A stretch of DNA of 64,000 nucleotides from Rhodospirillaceae bacterium (GTDB taxonomy: Bacteria > Pseudomonadota > Alphaproteobacteria > DSM-16000 > Inquilinaceae), in contig JACKIH010000003.1 of NCBI GenBank assembly GCA_020638575.1, positions 167,501-231,500 of the forward strand. The letters are read 5' to 3'. Positions 45,538 to 53,855 of the stretch are shown here, piece after piece; the first letter of the stretch is position 1; each line of letters begins with the position of its first letter. The position numbers were made by a program, and so were the translations under genes. The notes below the pieces were generated by a model. It was not told the origin of the DNA, made no database searches, and was given only the letters and a program-made list of their open reading frames with translations.

Positions 45538-45956
45538 GGCCCCCCGACACCATCGTCGTTGACGGTCATGCCTTCAGCTGGCGGCGGTTGCTTGAACTCC
45601 GCCGCCGGCAGCTGGAAAAATGGAGGAATGCGCGGCCCGAGCAGCCGGCCTTGTTCCAAATGCGGGATGACGCCCGCCCGAAATCCGAGCGCAAGGCGGC
45701 CGGGCGCCTCAAGGAGCCGACCCTGATGGCTTGGCTGGACGGAGCGGCCGCCCTGAGATCGACTGAACGGTGCGAAGAATTTTGCGGCGGGACCGGCCGG
45801 TCCCGCCGCGCAGTGCTATGGCCGCGGAGCGCGAGACGCGATCTCAGCACCGAGATTCTCCAGCGATGCAAGGGCGTTGCGCCGTTCGAAGCTCTCGGGC
45901 GCGCTGCGGGCGAGGGTATTGAACGTCTCGCGATGGAGCGCCCGCAGCTCGGATAG
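45534..45956 (+). CDS. Small protein coupled to ardC, possibly extended by frameshift
   Basis: A 140-residue reading frame that begins in an ATGA overlap with ardC. The first 70 residues (PDTIVVDGHAFSWRRLLELR, EQPALFQMRDDARPKSERKA, then EPTLMAWLDG) look like a compact conserved protein. The following part is compositionally different, reads through a strong palindrome at 45785-45808 and overlaps the antisense 59-aa gene. I suspect the original stop was lost and only the first half is functional. Confidence 0.6.
   Translation: MRPPDTIVVDGHAFSWRRLLELRRRQLEKWRNARPEQPALFQMRDDARPKSERKAAGRLKEPTLMAWLDGAAALRSTERCEEFCGGTGRSRRAVLWPRSARRDLSTEILQRCKGVAPFEALGRAAGEGIERLAMERPQLG
45785..45808. terminator. 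Perfect GC-rich palindrome, probable bidirectional terminator
   Basis: The arms CGGCGGGACCGG and CCGGTCCCGCCG form a perfect 24-bp palindrome. It lies just beyond the stop of the minus-strand 59-aa gene and inside the tail of the plus-strand frame. The sequence has no T-tract, so it could also be a protein-binding site. Confidence 0.5.
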
Positions 45957-45995
45957 ACTGCGTGAGGTCAGTTCGGAACGTGTGATGAGTTTCAT
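45816..45995 (-). CDS. 59-aa small protein downstream of the relaxase
   Basis: A 59-residue protein starting MKLITRSELTSRSLSELRAL and continuing ETFNTLARSAPESFERRNAL. It is supported by an ideal ribosome-binding site (AAGGAGGAAACATCG before the ATG) and by helical, protein-like composition. It is on the same strand as the relaxase and follows it by 174 bp. It overlaps the 3' part of the plus-strand frame at 45534-45956. Function unknown; possibly a small regulator of mobilization. Confidence 0.68.
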   Translation of the reverse strand: MKLITRSELTSRSLSELRALHRETFNTLARSAPESFERRNALASLENLGAEIASRAPRP

Positions 45996-46169
45996 CGATG
46001 TTTCCTCCTTGTCTGGAGGCTCCGACCGCCGGAGCCTTTCTGGCTCCGGGTGCCCACAATCGCCACAAAGAAAGGCTTCCAGGCGGGTAGGGGATTACCT
46101 AGGAGGGAAGGAAACGGATGGATTTTGGCACGTTCCGTATCTGAACGCAGCGCATCGGAGCAGGCGGCG

Positions 46170-47483
46170 CTAGGGCTCCGGTTCGAGGCCCTCGCCGCGG
46201 CCAGGACCGCCGAGGTGCCGGCCCTGATCCTGCGCGGCCCGGAACTCAGTCCCGAGGTCCATAGCGCCTTCGCGCTCCATCTGCATGTAGTGGGCAATGT
46301 CGCCGCGCAGCCGGTCCCGCGTCTCGGCGTGCTCGGCGCGGGCCCGGTCGACCGATTGCTGAAGGGAACGGCGCTCTTCGAGCTGCAGCTCAACCAGCCG
46401 GTCTTTCTCGACCGCATCGCGTTGATAGCAGCGAAAGGCCTCGATTTCGTTCTCCCGGCGAAGGCGGGCATATTTGCCGGTCAGCCGGTCCCAAACGCCG
46501 CGCAGGCCCCGCGACATGCGCTCGGCGCGGCGCATAGTCTCCCGGTTCCAGCGCCGTTCATGCAAATCACGCAACTCGGCTCGCTGGTCACGGTGGCGCT
46601 GCGCAAGGTCGCGCCGTGCCCTGGCCAGTTCGACGAAACGAGCCCGGGATGCGGCAGATGCCTCACGGATGTAGCCTTCGAGAGCGGCCGACATTTGCCG
46701 CGCGACATTGGCTTTCACCGCGGCAACAGTCGGCAGGGTGGCGGAATCGCCGAGCCGGGCTCTCATTTCCTTGGTCTTGACACCGGCAGCGCGTGCGAGG
46801 CCAAAGACCTCGCCGCGATAGTCCACCGCGACGAAGCCCCGGCGGTCCCCCTGCGCCAGGTAGAAGCCCCGTTCCTCAAGGGCCTTGGCAAAGGCTTTCC
46901 TGGAATCCGAGACGGCCCAGCATTCCTGGAGCGCGGCCTTGATGGATTTCGGATCCTCGCCGAGCCTAGCCGCCTGTTGCCATTCGGCCAGGCTGAAATT
47001 GAGCGGGTTGCGCTCGCGGCTGTTCATTAAGCCCCTGGGCATCTTCCAGCGATGCTCAAGGTAGAGTTCCCGCGAGATGTCGCGGAGCTTGACCTTGAAG
47101 TGCGGCAGGTTGATCGCCTTCATCTTTGTGCCGTCGATCCGCGACCACACACAGTGCGCATGGCGGCGGCCTTCCTTCTCGTGGAAGACAATGGCGCGTG
47201 GCTGGCCCTCCAGCCCGAGCTTGGTTTCGATACGGTCCAGCGCGTTTTCAAATGCATGTACTGGAACCACCTCGCCCGGCGGCGGGCTGAGGCTCAGATG
47301 GAAGACGAACTGGCGACAGCGCGTGGCCTGGCTGACCGCATGGGCTTCTCTTAGGGCGCCGGTGAGGTCATCCGCGATGAAGCCTCGCAGCTCGTGCACT
47401 TCGACGTGCTCGTTCTCCTGCGTCTTCAGGAGGTGCCTTGCCAGTTGCTTCGCGCCGCCGCGCTGGGAACCCTTGAGGATCAT
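46170..47483 (-). CDS. Relaxase of the MobA/VirD2 type
   Basis: A 437-residue relaxase that would nick the transfer origin and lead the DNA strand out. It starts MILKGSQRGGAKQLARHLLK; motif I tyrosine is not obvious near the start. The motif III histidines are in GRRHAHCVWSRID (about residues 128-140), preceded by FHEKEG. The C-terminal half is a long charged helical region (about 250-420; RARFVELARARRDLAQRHRD), as in other mobilization relaxases. The start at 47483 lies 4 bp after the MobC stop. With MobC, it makes the element mobilizable. Confidence 0.88.
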   Translation of the reverse strand: MILKGSQRGGAKQLARHLLKTQENEHVEVHELRGFIADDLTGALREAHAVSQATRCRQFVFHLSLSPPPGEVVPVHAFENALDRIETKLGLEGQPRAIVFHEKEGRRHAHCVWSRIDGTKMKAINLPHFKVKLRDISRELYLEHRWKMPRGLMNSRERNPLNFSLAEWQQAARLGEDPKSIKAALQECWAVSDSRKAFAKALEERGFYLAQGDRRGFVAVDYRGEVFGLARAAGVKTKEMRARLGDSATLPTVAAVKANVARQMSAALEGYIREASAASRARFVELARARRDLAQRHRDQRAELRDLHERRWNRETMRRAERMSRGLRGVWDRLTGKYARLRRENEIEAFRCYQRDAVEKDRLVELQLEERRSLQQSVDRARAEHAETRDRLRGDIAHYMQMEREGAMDLGTEFRAAQDQGRHLGGPGRGEGLEPEP

Positions 47484-47487
47484 GACT

Positions 47488-47862
47488 TCAATCCGCGGGC
47501 AGCCCGAGGCCGGCCATAAGGCTGGCGCGCATGGCGAGAACGGCGCCACACGCACTTTGTATTGCCGTTTCTGTTTCCGGTGTAACGGGCAGGGAGCCGC
47601 TGTTCACCGCTCTGGCAAGCTGGTTGAGGTTGTTGGAAATCCGGGCATGGCCCAGCGCGCTTAGCACCTTGGCCAGCTCGATTTGGTCTTTGACCGGGCG
47701 CTTGTTCCGGGTGCGGCGTTGGGGGATGCTCTCATCGAAGAGCCGCGAGCGGATGTAGGCCCCCAGAGCCTGATCCCCGGCAGCCCGTTCAAGCGCCGCC
47801 CGCTCTTCGAAGGTAAGCCGCAGGGAGAAAACCGTTGTCTGACTCTGGGTTGCGTCCGCCAT
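47488..47862 (-). CDS. MobC-like relaxosome accessory protein
   Basis: A 124-residue protein with the MobC pattern: FSLRLTFEERAALERAAGDQ, LGAYIRSRLFDES, then the hallmark ARISNNLNQLARAVNSG (about 85-101). MobC helps melt the transfer origin for the relaxase. It is the last gene at the right edge, only 26 bp from the attR repeat. In the excised circle, its upstream region would join the recombinase end. A ribosome-binding site AGGACAG precedes the ATG. Confidence 0.88.
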   Translation of the reverse strand: MADATQSQTTVFSLRLTFEERAALERAAGDQALGAYIRSRLFDESIPQRRTRNKRPVKDQIELAKVLSALGHARISNNLNQLARAVNSGSLPVTPETETAIQSACGAVLAMRASLMAGLGLPAD

Positions 47863-47888
47863 CTCTGTCCTGGGACAGACACGGCAAT

Positions 47889-47912
47889 CCTGAAGGTCGC
47901 AGGTTCAAATCC
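47889..47912. repeat. attR core: 24-bp direct repeat of tRNA-fMet
   Basis: An exact copy of bases 4880-4903 of the initiator tRNA gene in the same orientation. It marks the right crossover of the element. It is followed by 87 bp of other sequence before the displaced tRNA 3' end at 48000-48013. Confidence 0.82.
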
Positions 47913-47999
47913 AGAATCGGGAATTGAACCAAGGCTTTACGGGCCTTCCGGGCCGCCGAGAATGTCCAATGCTTGAGACAGCAGGACAAGCGTGTTGCG

Positions 48000-48013
48000 T
48001 GCCCCCGCAACCA
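48000..48013 (+). other. Displaced 3' tail of the initiator tRNA gene
   Basis: TGCCCCCGCAACCA is identical to the last 14 bases of the tRNA at 4904-4917. It is followed by a terminator, as expected for the original downstream sequence of the tRNA. It shows where chromosomal sequence resumes. Confidence 0.72.
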
Positions 48014-48027
48014 ACCGCCAATTGTCC

Positions 48028-48060
48028 AGCCCGCCAGGCCCCAACCCGGCGGGCTTTCGT
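48028..48060 (+). terminator. Original terminator of the rrn/tRNA-fMet operon
   Basis: Stem arms AGCCCGCC (48028-48035) and GGCGGGCT (48048-48055) are followed by TTCGTG. It lies 14 bases after the displaced tRNA tail, the natural position for the operon terminator before integration. The T-tract is short. Confidence 0.6.
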
Positions 48061-48193
48061 GCGTCTACACAAATCGCGGACACTTCTCGCCGGACACCAT
48101 TCACCGGACACCAGGGGCCATCATCGGCCCCGGCGGTGTGGACCGAAACGGAACAGGTCACGCGATCTCGCACGCAGCCAACGGGAGGAGGCC

Positions 48194-48604
48194 ATGCGGA
48201 CATCACTACGGCTGCTTCTGGCGCGGCGGCGTTTCCTGACGGCGACCGTCGCCAGCGGCCTGGCCGCGCTGCCGGTGTCGCGGCGCCCGGCGGCGGCCCC
48301 CTTGCCCGTCTGGCTCGACCGGGTCACCGTCGCCGGTCCGGCCTACTACGACGCGCGCCGCATCTGGCAAACGCTGACGCCGGGGGCGCCGCTTGAGCTG
48401 CGGCGGCAGCCCGACAACCCCCATGACGCTCTCGCCATCGAAGTCTTCACGTCGTCGGGCGAGAAGCTGGGCTATGTGCCGCGCATCAACAATGCGCCCT
48501 ATGCCCGCCTGATGGATGCCGGGCGGCCGGTGACGGCGCGCCTGGCCGATGCTGCCATCGACAACTGGTACGCCATCGAGATCGACCTCTCCCTGGCACC
48601 GTGA
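48194..48604 (+). CDS. Exported HIRAN-domain protein
   Basis: A 136-residue protein with a twin-arginine-rich signal (LARRRFLTATVASGLAALPV). The mature part reads as a HIRAN domain: VTVAGPAYYDARRIWQTL, LRRQPDNPHDALAIEVFTS, GEKLGYVPRINNAPYARLMD. HIRAN domains bind DNA 3' ends in helicases, but short exported versions are of unknown role. ATG 48194 follows GGGAGGAGG. First intact chromosomal gene right of the element. Confidence 0.8.
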   Translation: MRTSLRLLLARRRFLTATVASGLAALPVSRRPAAAPLPVWLDRVTVAGPAYYDARRIWQTLTPGAPLELRRQPDNPHDALAIEVFTSSGEKLGYVPRINNAPYARLMDAGRPVTARLADAAIDNWYAIEIDLSLAP

Positions 48605-48622
48605 TCCCACGGGGAAGGCCCG

Positions 48623-48790
48623 ACCTGGCGGGCCCACCTCAGAACTTTCCTCGGCGCCTACACCGCCGCCAAGCGTCTGAAGACCCTGCGTGGCCTCACC
48701 GTGTTCGAGGTCATCTGCCAGAAACGGGCTTCAGAACCGCACCGATGTTTCCAAGATCCACACCAGCTCACCGCGGGACAAACACCAAGA
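48623..48790 (+). pseudogene. IS481-family transposase C-terminal remnant
   Basis: The reading TWRAHLRTFLGAYTAAKRLK, then TLRGLTVFEVICQKRASEPH, then CFQDPHQLTAG matches the C-terminal end of IS481 transposases. The DDE catalytic part and ends of the insertion sequence are absent. It is a relic of past insertion next to the element. Confidence 0.72.
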
Positions 48791-48937
48791 GCCGTCCGGC
48801 CGATGAACCGCCCCACACCCACGACCTAACGCCCCACCCACGACCCGATGCCCGCAACCAGCCCCTCGCCCACTGGGCCGGGGCTAACACCGGGCCCTTG
48901 CGCACTCTGGCTGGCGTGGGAGTAAGGGGGACACGGG

Positions 48938-49849
48938 TCAGGGCAGGCGGGCGATCGGCTCGTTCAACGCAAGCTTGTCCCTTTCCAAACAAAGCGAAGC
49001 GGTCATGTGGTGAACCAGCTTCGATTTCTTCTTCGGCGGGTAGACAAGCAGGGTTCGGAAGTGAACCGCAGGCTCCAGCGGCTTCAGAAGGAGGCCACGC
49101 TCCAGGTATCCGATGGCCGTCACCGGATCGACGATGCCGCAGCCGGCACCGGCCAGGACGAGCGCGCAAATGGTGGAGGAGTAGGCGGTTTCCACCACAA
49201 CGCGGGGGGCGACGCCATGCCGGGCGAACATCGCCTCGGCTTCGTGCCGGGTGGTGTCTTCCGGCGCCAATGCCACGAAGGGCAGGTGATCGAGATCGGC
49301 AGGAACGATGCTCTCGCGGTCCTGCAGCGGGTGGCCCGGGTAAATGGCTAGGGCCGCGCGGATGGTGGCAAAGGGTGTGGCCTCCACACCGGTCGTGTCG
49401 ATTTCGTCGGCGGCGATCGCCAGATCCACCTGGTTGGCTGCGACCATGTCGCGGATGGCCGAAGACGACCGTACATAAAATGAAACCGCGATGTCCGGGC
49501 TCGTCCTTTGAAAGCGGCCGATGGCGTTTGGCACCAGATTGGTGCTGAAGGCCGATAGGCACGCGATGCGAAGATCGCCGGACCCGTAGTCGCGGATGCG
49601 GGCGGCAGCACTGCGCAGCTTGGCGATGCCGGCCAGCGACATCTCCACTTCCCGGAAGAAAAGATGGCCCTCGGCGGTGGGGCTCATGCGCCCCTTTTCG
49701 CGATCGAACAGTTTGAAGCCGATCGACCGTTCCAGGGTCATGATGGCCTTGCTGATTGCCGGTTGAGACACACCCAACGCCTCCGCGGCCCGGGAGGTCG
49801 TGCCGTAGGTCATGACGGCCTGATAGGCCTCGATCTGCCGAACATCCAT
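48938..49849 (-). CDS. LysR-family transcriptional regulator
   Basis: A 303-residue LysR protein. The N-terminal winged HTH is MDVRQIEAYQAVMTYGTTSR / AAEALGVSQPAISKAIMTLE, and the effector domain (about 90-290) includes VDLAIAADEID and LVLAGAGCGIVDPVTAIGYL, like regulators of opine or amino-acid catabolism. It is divergent from the PLP-lyase/ABC-transporter cluster, with a 108-bp shared promoter region holding AT-rich dyads (CTATCTAGAATAG near 49864). Probably controls that cluster. Confidence 0.92.
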   Translation of the reverse strand: MDVRQIEAYQAVMTYGTTSRAAEALGVSQPAISKAIMTLERSIGFKLFDREKGRMSPTAEGHLFFREVEMSLAGIAKLRSAAARIRDYGSGDLRIACLSAFSTNLVPNAIGRFQRTSPDIAVSFYVRSSSAIRDMVAANQVDLAIAADEIDTTGVEATPFATIRAALAIYPGHPLQDRESIVPADLDHLPFVALAPEDTTRHEAEAMFARHGVAPRVVVETAYSSTICALVLAGAGCGIVDPVTAIGYLERGLLLKPLEPAVHFRTLLVYPPKKKSKLVHHMTASLCLERDKLALNEPIARLP

Positions 49850-49957
49850 GGACCATCATATAACTATCTAGAATAGAAACTGGCAATATGAATATTAGAC
49901 GGAATAGATGGGCGCGTGGCACGGTCAAGCCTTCGAAAGCAGGGGAAGGACCCGAAG

Positions 49958-51220
49958 GTGCCGTCTGCGAAGGACGAAACGCTGTGTGTGTCGCGTGGGA
50001 CGGTCAGCACGGAGGGGTTCGACAGCCTGACCGTGCCGATCTATCGCGCTTCCACCATTCGCTTTGGCGACGCAGCGAGCTTTGCGGCCCGCTTCGAACG
50101 GGGGCCGGACGGCTACGTCTATGGGCTCTACGGCACACCGACGCATCGCCACCTGGAACGGAAGATCAGCGAACTTGAGGCGGGGGAGCGCACCGTCCTT
50201 GCCCCCTCCGGGCAGGCGGCGATCACGTGTGCGATGCTCCATCTCCTCAGCACCGGCGACCGCGTTCTCCTGCCCGACACCGTGTATGGCCCGGTCCGCG
50301 ATTTCGCCGATGAGAACCTGGGAAAGCTGGGCATCGAGGTCGTCTACTACGAGCCCTGCGACATCGGCACTCTGCAGTCACTGCTCGGCAAGCCGACACG
50401 CCTTGTCTGGGTCGAATCGCCCGGATCCATCACCATGGAGGTTCAGGACGTCCCCGCCATCGTCCATCTGGCGCATGCCGCGGGCGCCCTGGTGGGGTGC
50501 GACAACACCTGGGCCTCGCCGCTCAACTTCAAGCCGCTCGCCCATGGCGCCGACCTGGTCGTCGAAGCGCTGAGCAAGCATTTCTGCGGCCATTCCGATG
50601 TCCTGATGGGGTCGATCACCGTCAGGGACGAAGCGCTCGGCCTGGGACTGAAGGCGTTCATGGGCCGGATGGGCATCAACGCGTCGCCGGATGATTGCGC
50701 CCTGGTCATGCGCGGGGCGGAAACCTTGGCCGTGCGCCTGAAACAGACATCGGCGAGTGCCCTCGATATCGCCCACTGGCTCGCGACGCAGCCACGCGTC
50801 GTGCGGGTTCTCCATCCTGCCCTGCCGAACCACCCCGGCCATGGACACTGGCGGCGCGACTTCTCCGGGTCTGCCGGGGTGTTCAGCTTCGAACTGATGC
50901 CGCAAGCCGACAGTCACATCCTGCCCGCCTGCGACGCGCTGGAGCTGATCTCCATCGGTGCCTCCTGGGGCGGAACGAAGAGCCTGCTTGCCCCGGTCAC
51001 CGTCCGTCCGCTGCGAACCGCGACGCCCTGGGCCGGGCCAGAGTGTCTGCTGCGCCTCAGCGTCGGCCTGGAGGCGGTGGACGACCTGGTGGCCGATCTT
51101 GCGCGGTTTTTCGCGGCACTGGACGAAAGACTCGCGGCGCCTGAAGCCGCCCGCGCGGGCGTCGGCGGCACTACGGATCGAGCGGTATCAAGTCACGGCA
51201 ATGATCAGATCCGTCAGTGA
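49958..51220 (+). CDS. Cys/Met-metabolism PLP enzyme (cystathionine beta-lyase-like)
   Basis: A 420-residue trans-sulfuration-family PLP enzyme. Landmarks are VYGLYGTPTHRHLERKI, the APSGQAAI loop, the PLP aspartate region CDNTWASPLNFKPL and the PLP lysine in VVEALSKHFCGHSDVLMG. I chose GTG 49958, since GGAAGGA lies 7 bases upstream; GTG 49916 is also open. It is the first gene of a cluster with an amino-acid ABC transporter and a peptidase, so it may break down a sulfur- or amino-acid-derived substrate taken up by that transporter. Confidence 0.88.
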   Translation: MPSAKDETLCVSRGTVSTEGFDSLTVPIYRASTIRFGDAASFAARFERGPDGYVYGLYGTPTHRHLERKISELEAGERTVLAPSGQAAITCAMLHLLSTGDRVLLPDTVYGPVRDFADENLGKLGIEVVYYEPCDIGTLQSLLGKPTRLVWVESPGSITMEVQDVPAIVHLAHAAGALVGCDNTWASPLNFKPLAHGADLVVEALSKHFCGHSDVLMGSITVRDEALGLGLKAFMGRMGINASPDDCALVMRGAETLAVRLKQTSASALDIAHWLATQPRVVRVLHPALPNHPGHGHWRRDFSGSAGVFSFELMPQADSHILPACDALELISIGASWGGTKSLLAPVTVRPLRTATPWAGPECLLRLSVGLEAVDDLVADLARFFAALDERLAAPEAARAGVGGTTDRAVSSHGNDQIRQ

Positions 51221-51260
51221 ACATGAACAACGCGCAACAGGTCCAACTTGGGAGTCAGAT

Positions 51261-52163
51261 ATGCTAAAGAACTTCACTGCCTTGACTGCGGCGTCTGCTT
51301 TCGTGCTCTCGGCAACGGTTCTTGCGTGCGGTCCCACAGCGGCGCAAGGCTACGACACGTCCAGCATTCCGGTCGACGAAGACCTCGCGGCGCGGGTGCC
51401 CGAGCGCATCCGGGAAGCCGGCGTGCTGGTGGGCGGATCGGACAACGATTACGCCCCCTGGGAATATCTGGCCGGTGAAGATGGCCAGACGCCGGAGGGG
51501 ATCGACATCGACATCGGCAATGCCATCGCCGCGACCCTGGGCCTGGACTACGAATCCCGCACCGCGTTGTTCACGACGATCCTGCCGGCGCTCGGCACCA
51601 ACTACGATATCGGGCTGTCGGCCTTCTCGATCACCGACGAGCGGCTGGAAGTGGTCAATTTCGTCTCCTACAACGAGACCGGAAACGAATGGGTCATCCG
51701 TGCCGGAAACCCGGACGGCTTCGACCCCAACGATATCTGCGGCCGCGTGATCGCGATGCAGAGCGGCAGTTCCCACGAGGAACTGATGCAGGAGGAAAGC
51801 CAGCGCTGCGTCAGCGAAGGCATGCCGGAAATAGAGATCCTGCCCTTCCGGACCCAGACCGAAGCGGTGACGCGGGTGGCCGCCGGTGGGGCCGCCGCGA
51901 CGCTGACGGGCAGCACGACGGCGCTTTACGCCGCGTTCCGGTCCAATGGAACGCTGGAGACGGTCGAACCCGTGGGTGACATCCTCAACTTCCGCAGCCC
52001 CAACGGGATCGCCATCGCCAAGTCCGACATGGACCTGACCCAGTTGATCGCCGACACCCTCAACCACCTCATCGAAAACGGCACCTACGCCGCCATCCTC
52101 GATGCCTGGGGCATGAGCGTCGTCGGGATCGAGGAGGCCCAGATCAACCCGGCAGGTTTTTGA
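51261..52163 (+). CDS. Amino-acid ABC transporter substrate-binding protein
   Basis: A 300-residue periplasmic binding protein of the polar amino-acid family (SBP_bac_3). Signal peptide LTAASAFVLSATVLACGPTA, then VLVGGSDNDYAPWEYL and PEGIDIDIGNAIAATLGL. Later DIGLSAFSITDERLEVVNF and LTGSTTALYAAFRSNG. A cysteine near residue 23 could be a lipobox, but the pattern is weak. It is followed by permease and ATPase genes without gaps. Confidence 0.9.
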   Translation: MLKNFTALTAASAFVLSATVLACGPTAAQGYDTSSIPVDEDLAARVPERIREAGVLVGGSDNDYAPWEYLAGEDGQTPEGIDIDIGNAIAATLGLDYESRTALFTTILPALGTNYDIGLSAFSITDERLEVVNFVSYNETGNEWVIRAGNPDGFDPNDICGRVIAMQSGSSHEELMQEESQRCVSEGMPEIEILPFRTQTEAVTRVAAGGAAATLTGSTTALYAAFRSNGTLETVEPVGDILNFRSPNGIAIAKSDMDLTQLIADTLNHLIENGTYAAILDAWGMSVVGIEEAQINPAGF

Positions 52164-52164
52164 C

Positions 52165-53079
52165 GTGGGTGGGTCTGACGGTGATCCGGTCGTCGGCGGC
52201 AGCCGGCCCGACACCGCAGAAACGGTCGTATTCAACCGGGTGGTGCCGCGGCGCCATCCGGGGCGCTGGGTGGCGGTTGCCATCATCCTGGTCCTGGCGG
52301 CGCAGGCCATCCAGGGCGTCACGACGAACCCGAACTTCCATTGGGATACCTACGCCGAGTACGTGTTCTCACCATTTGTGCTGCGCGGTGTCGGGTGGAC
52401 GCTGATCCTCACCGTCGTTGCCATGGCGGTCGCCATTCCGCTCGCCATGCTGCTCGTCGTCATGCGGGAAAGCGGCAACCCGATCCTGCGAAGTGCGTCC
52501 TGGCTTTGGGTCTGGTTCTTCCGCGGCACGCCGGTCTACACCCAGCTTGCGTTCTGGGGGCTGTTCGCGGTGCTGTTCCCGCGCATTGCCCTGACGGTGC
52601 CCTTCGGGCCGGAATTGCTGAGCCTTGACAGCCGCTGGATCGTCACCCCCGCCGTCGCCGCGATCGTTGGGCTGAGCTTCAACGAAAGCGCCTATCTTGC
52701 GGAAATCTTCCGGGCCGGGTTTCGCGCCATCGATCGCGGCCAGACGGAAGCCGCGCAGTCGATCGGCATGTCGAAAGGCAAGATCTGGACGCGCATCCTC
52801 ATTCCGCAGGCCATGCGCACCATCATTCCCCCGACGGGCAACGAAACCATCGGCATGCTGAAGATGACGTCGCTGGTGCTGGCCGTGCCTTTCACGCTCG
52901 ACCTGATGTTTGCCACCAACGCCATCGCCAACCGGACTTATCTGCCGGTGCCGCTGCTGCTGGTGGCGGCGACATGGTATCTGGCCATCACCTCGGTGCT
53001 GATGGTCGGACAGTATTACCTGGAGCGCTATTACGGCCGCGGCCACGACGACGTCGTCGTCAAGGGAGGCCCCCACTGA
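52165..53079 (+). CDS. Amino-acid ABC transporter permease
   Basis: A 304-residue inner-membrane permease of the His/Glu/Gln family. Hydrophobic segments begin near 36, 74, 110, 163, 240 and 265. The EAA-loop ATPase contact is GQTEAAQSIGMSKGKIWTRI then ILIPQAMRTIIPPTGNE. GTG start at 52165, 1 bp after the previous stop; ends in a TGATG overlap with the ATPase gene. Confidence 0.92.
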   Translation: MGGSDGDPVVGGSRPDTAETVVFNRVVPRRHPGRWVAVAIILVLAAQAIQGVTTNPNFHWDTYAEYVFSPFVLRGVGWTLILTVVAMAVAIPLAMLLVVMRESGNPILRSASWLWVWFFRGTPVYTQLAFWGLFAVLFPRIALTVPFGPELLSLDSRWIVTPAVAAIVGLSFNESAYLAEIFRAGFRAIDRGQTEAAQSIGMSKGKIWTRILIPQAMRTIIPPTGNETIGMLKMTSLVLAVPFTLDLMFATNAIANRTYLPVPLLLVAATWYLAITSVLMVGQYYLERYYGRGHDDVVVKGGPH

Positions 53080-53855
53080 TGGGCGGGGCAGGAACCGGAC
53101 GGGCCGTCGAGCTTCGCGGTGTTCACAAGTTCTACGGTCCCTTTCATGCGCTGCGCGGAGTTGATCTGGCGATCGGCAAGGGCGAGGTCTGTGTCGCCAT
53201 CGGGCCATCGGGATCGGGAAAATCGACCCTGCTCCGGTGCATCAACCAGCTTGAGGTGGTGTCGGCCGGGCGTGTCTACCTGGGCGGCGAATTGCAGGGC
53301 TACCGCGAGGTCGGCGAGTGCCTGCACCAGCTTTCCCCGCGCCAGATCGCAGCCCAGCGCCGCCGCACCGGCATGGTGTTCCAGCGGTTCAATCTCTTCC
53401 CCCATATGACGGCTCTGCAGAATGTCATCGAGGGGCCGGTGCACGTGAAGGGCCTGCGCAAGCGCGAGGCGCGGGAGCGGGGCAGGGCGCTGCTCGCCCG
53501 CGTCGGCCTCGACGGGCTCGGTGACCGCTATCCCAATCAGCTCTCGGGTGGCCAGCAGCAGCGCGTCGCCATCGCCCGCGCGCTCGCCATGGAACCCGAA
53601 GTGATGCTGTTCGACGAACCCACCTCGGCCCTCGACCCGGAACTGGTGGGCGAGGTTCTGGACGTGATCAAGGACCTGGCACGCTCGGGCATGACGATGA
53701 TGCTGGTAACCCACGAAATCGGCTTCGCCCGGGAAGTCGGCGACGACGTGGTCTTCATGGACAATGGCATGGTGGTCGAGCGGGGAAAGCCGCAGGACAT
53801 GTTTGCGGGTGCGCGGGAAGCCCGCACGCAGGCGTTCCTGTCGAAGGTGCTGTAA
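53079..53855 (+). CDS. Amino-acid ABC transporter ATP-binding protein
   Basis: A 258-residue ABC ATPase. Walker A GPSGSGKSTLL, Q-loop MVFQRFNLFPHMTALQNV, signature QLSGGQQQRVAIARAL, Walker B VMLFDEPTSALDPEL and switch VTHEIGFAREVGDD are all present. Closest in type to GlnQ/HisP. It drives uptake with the preceding two genes and shares 1 base with the peptidase gene start (TAATG). Confidence 0.95.
   Translation: MGGAGTGRAVELRGVHKFYGPFHALRGVDLAIGKGEVCVAIGPSGSGKSTLLRCINQLEVVSAGRVYLGGELQGYREVGECLHQLSPRQIAAQRRRTGMVFQRFNLFPHMTALQNVIEGPVHVKGLRKREARERGRALLARVGLDGLGDRYPNQLSGGQQQRVAIARALAMEPEVMLFDEPTSALDPELVGEVLDVIKDLARSGMTMMLVTHEIGFAREVGDDVVFMDNGMVVERGKPQDMFAGAREARTQAFLSKVL

Noticed and set aside
47889..47912. 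Possible second tRNA gene at the right end of the element
   Set aside because: Only the 24-bp core and, 87 bp later, the last 14 bases are present. No 5' half or anticodon stem exists, so it is an attachment-site relic.
48768..49928. Minus-strand frame of 386 codons overlapping the LysR gene
   Set aside because: It is out of frame with the LysR motifs and arginine/proline-rich, which is typical of a shadow.
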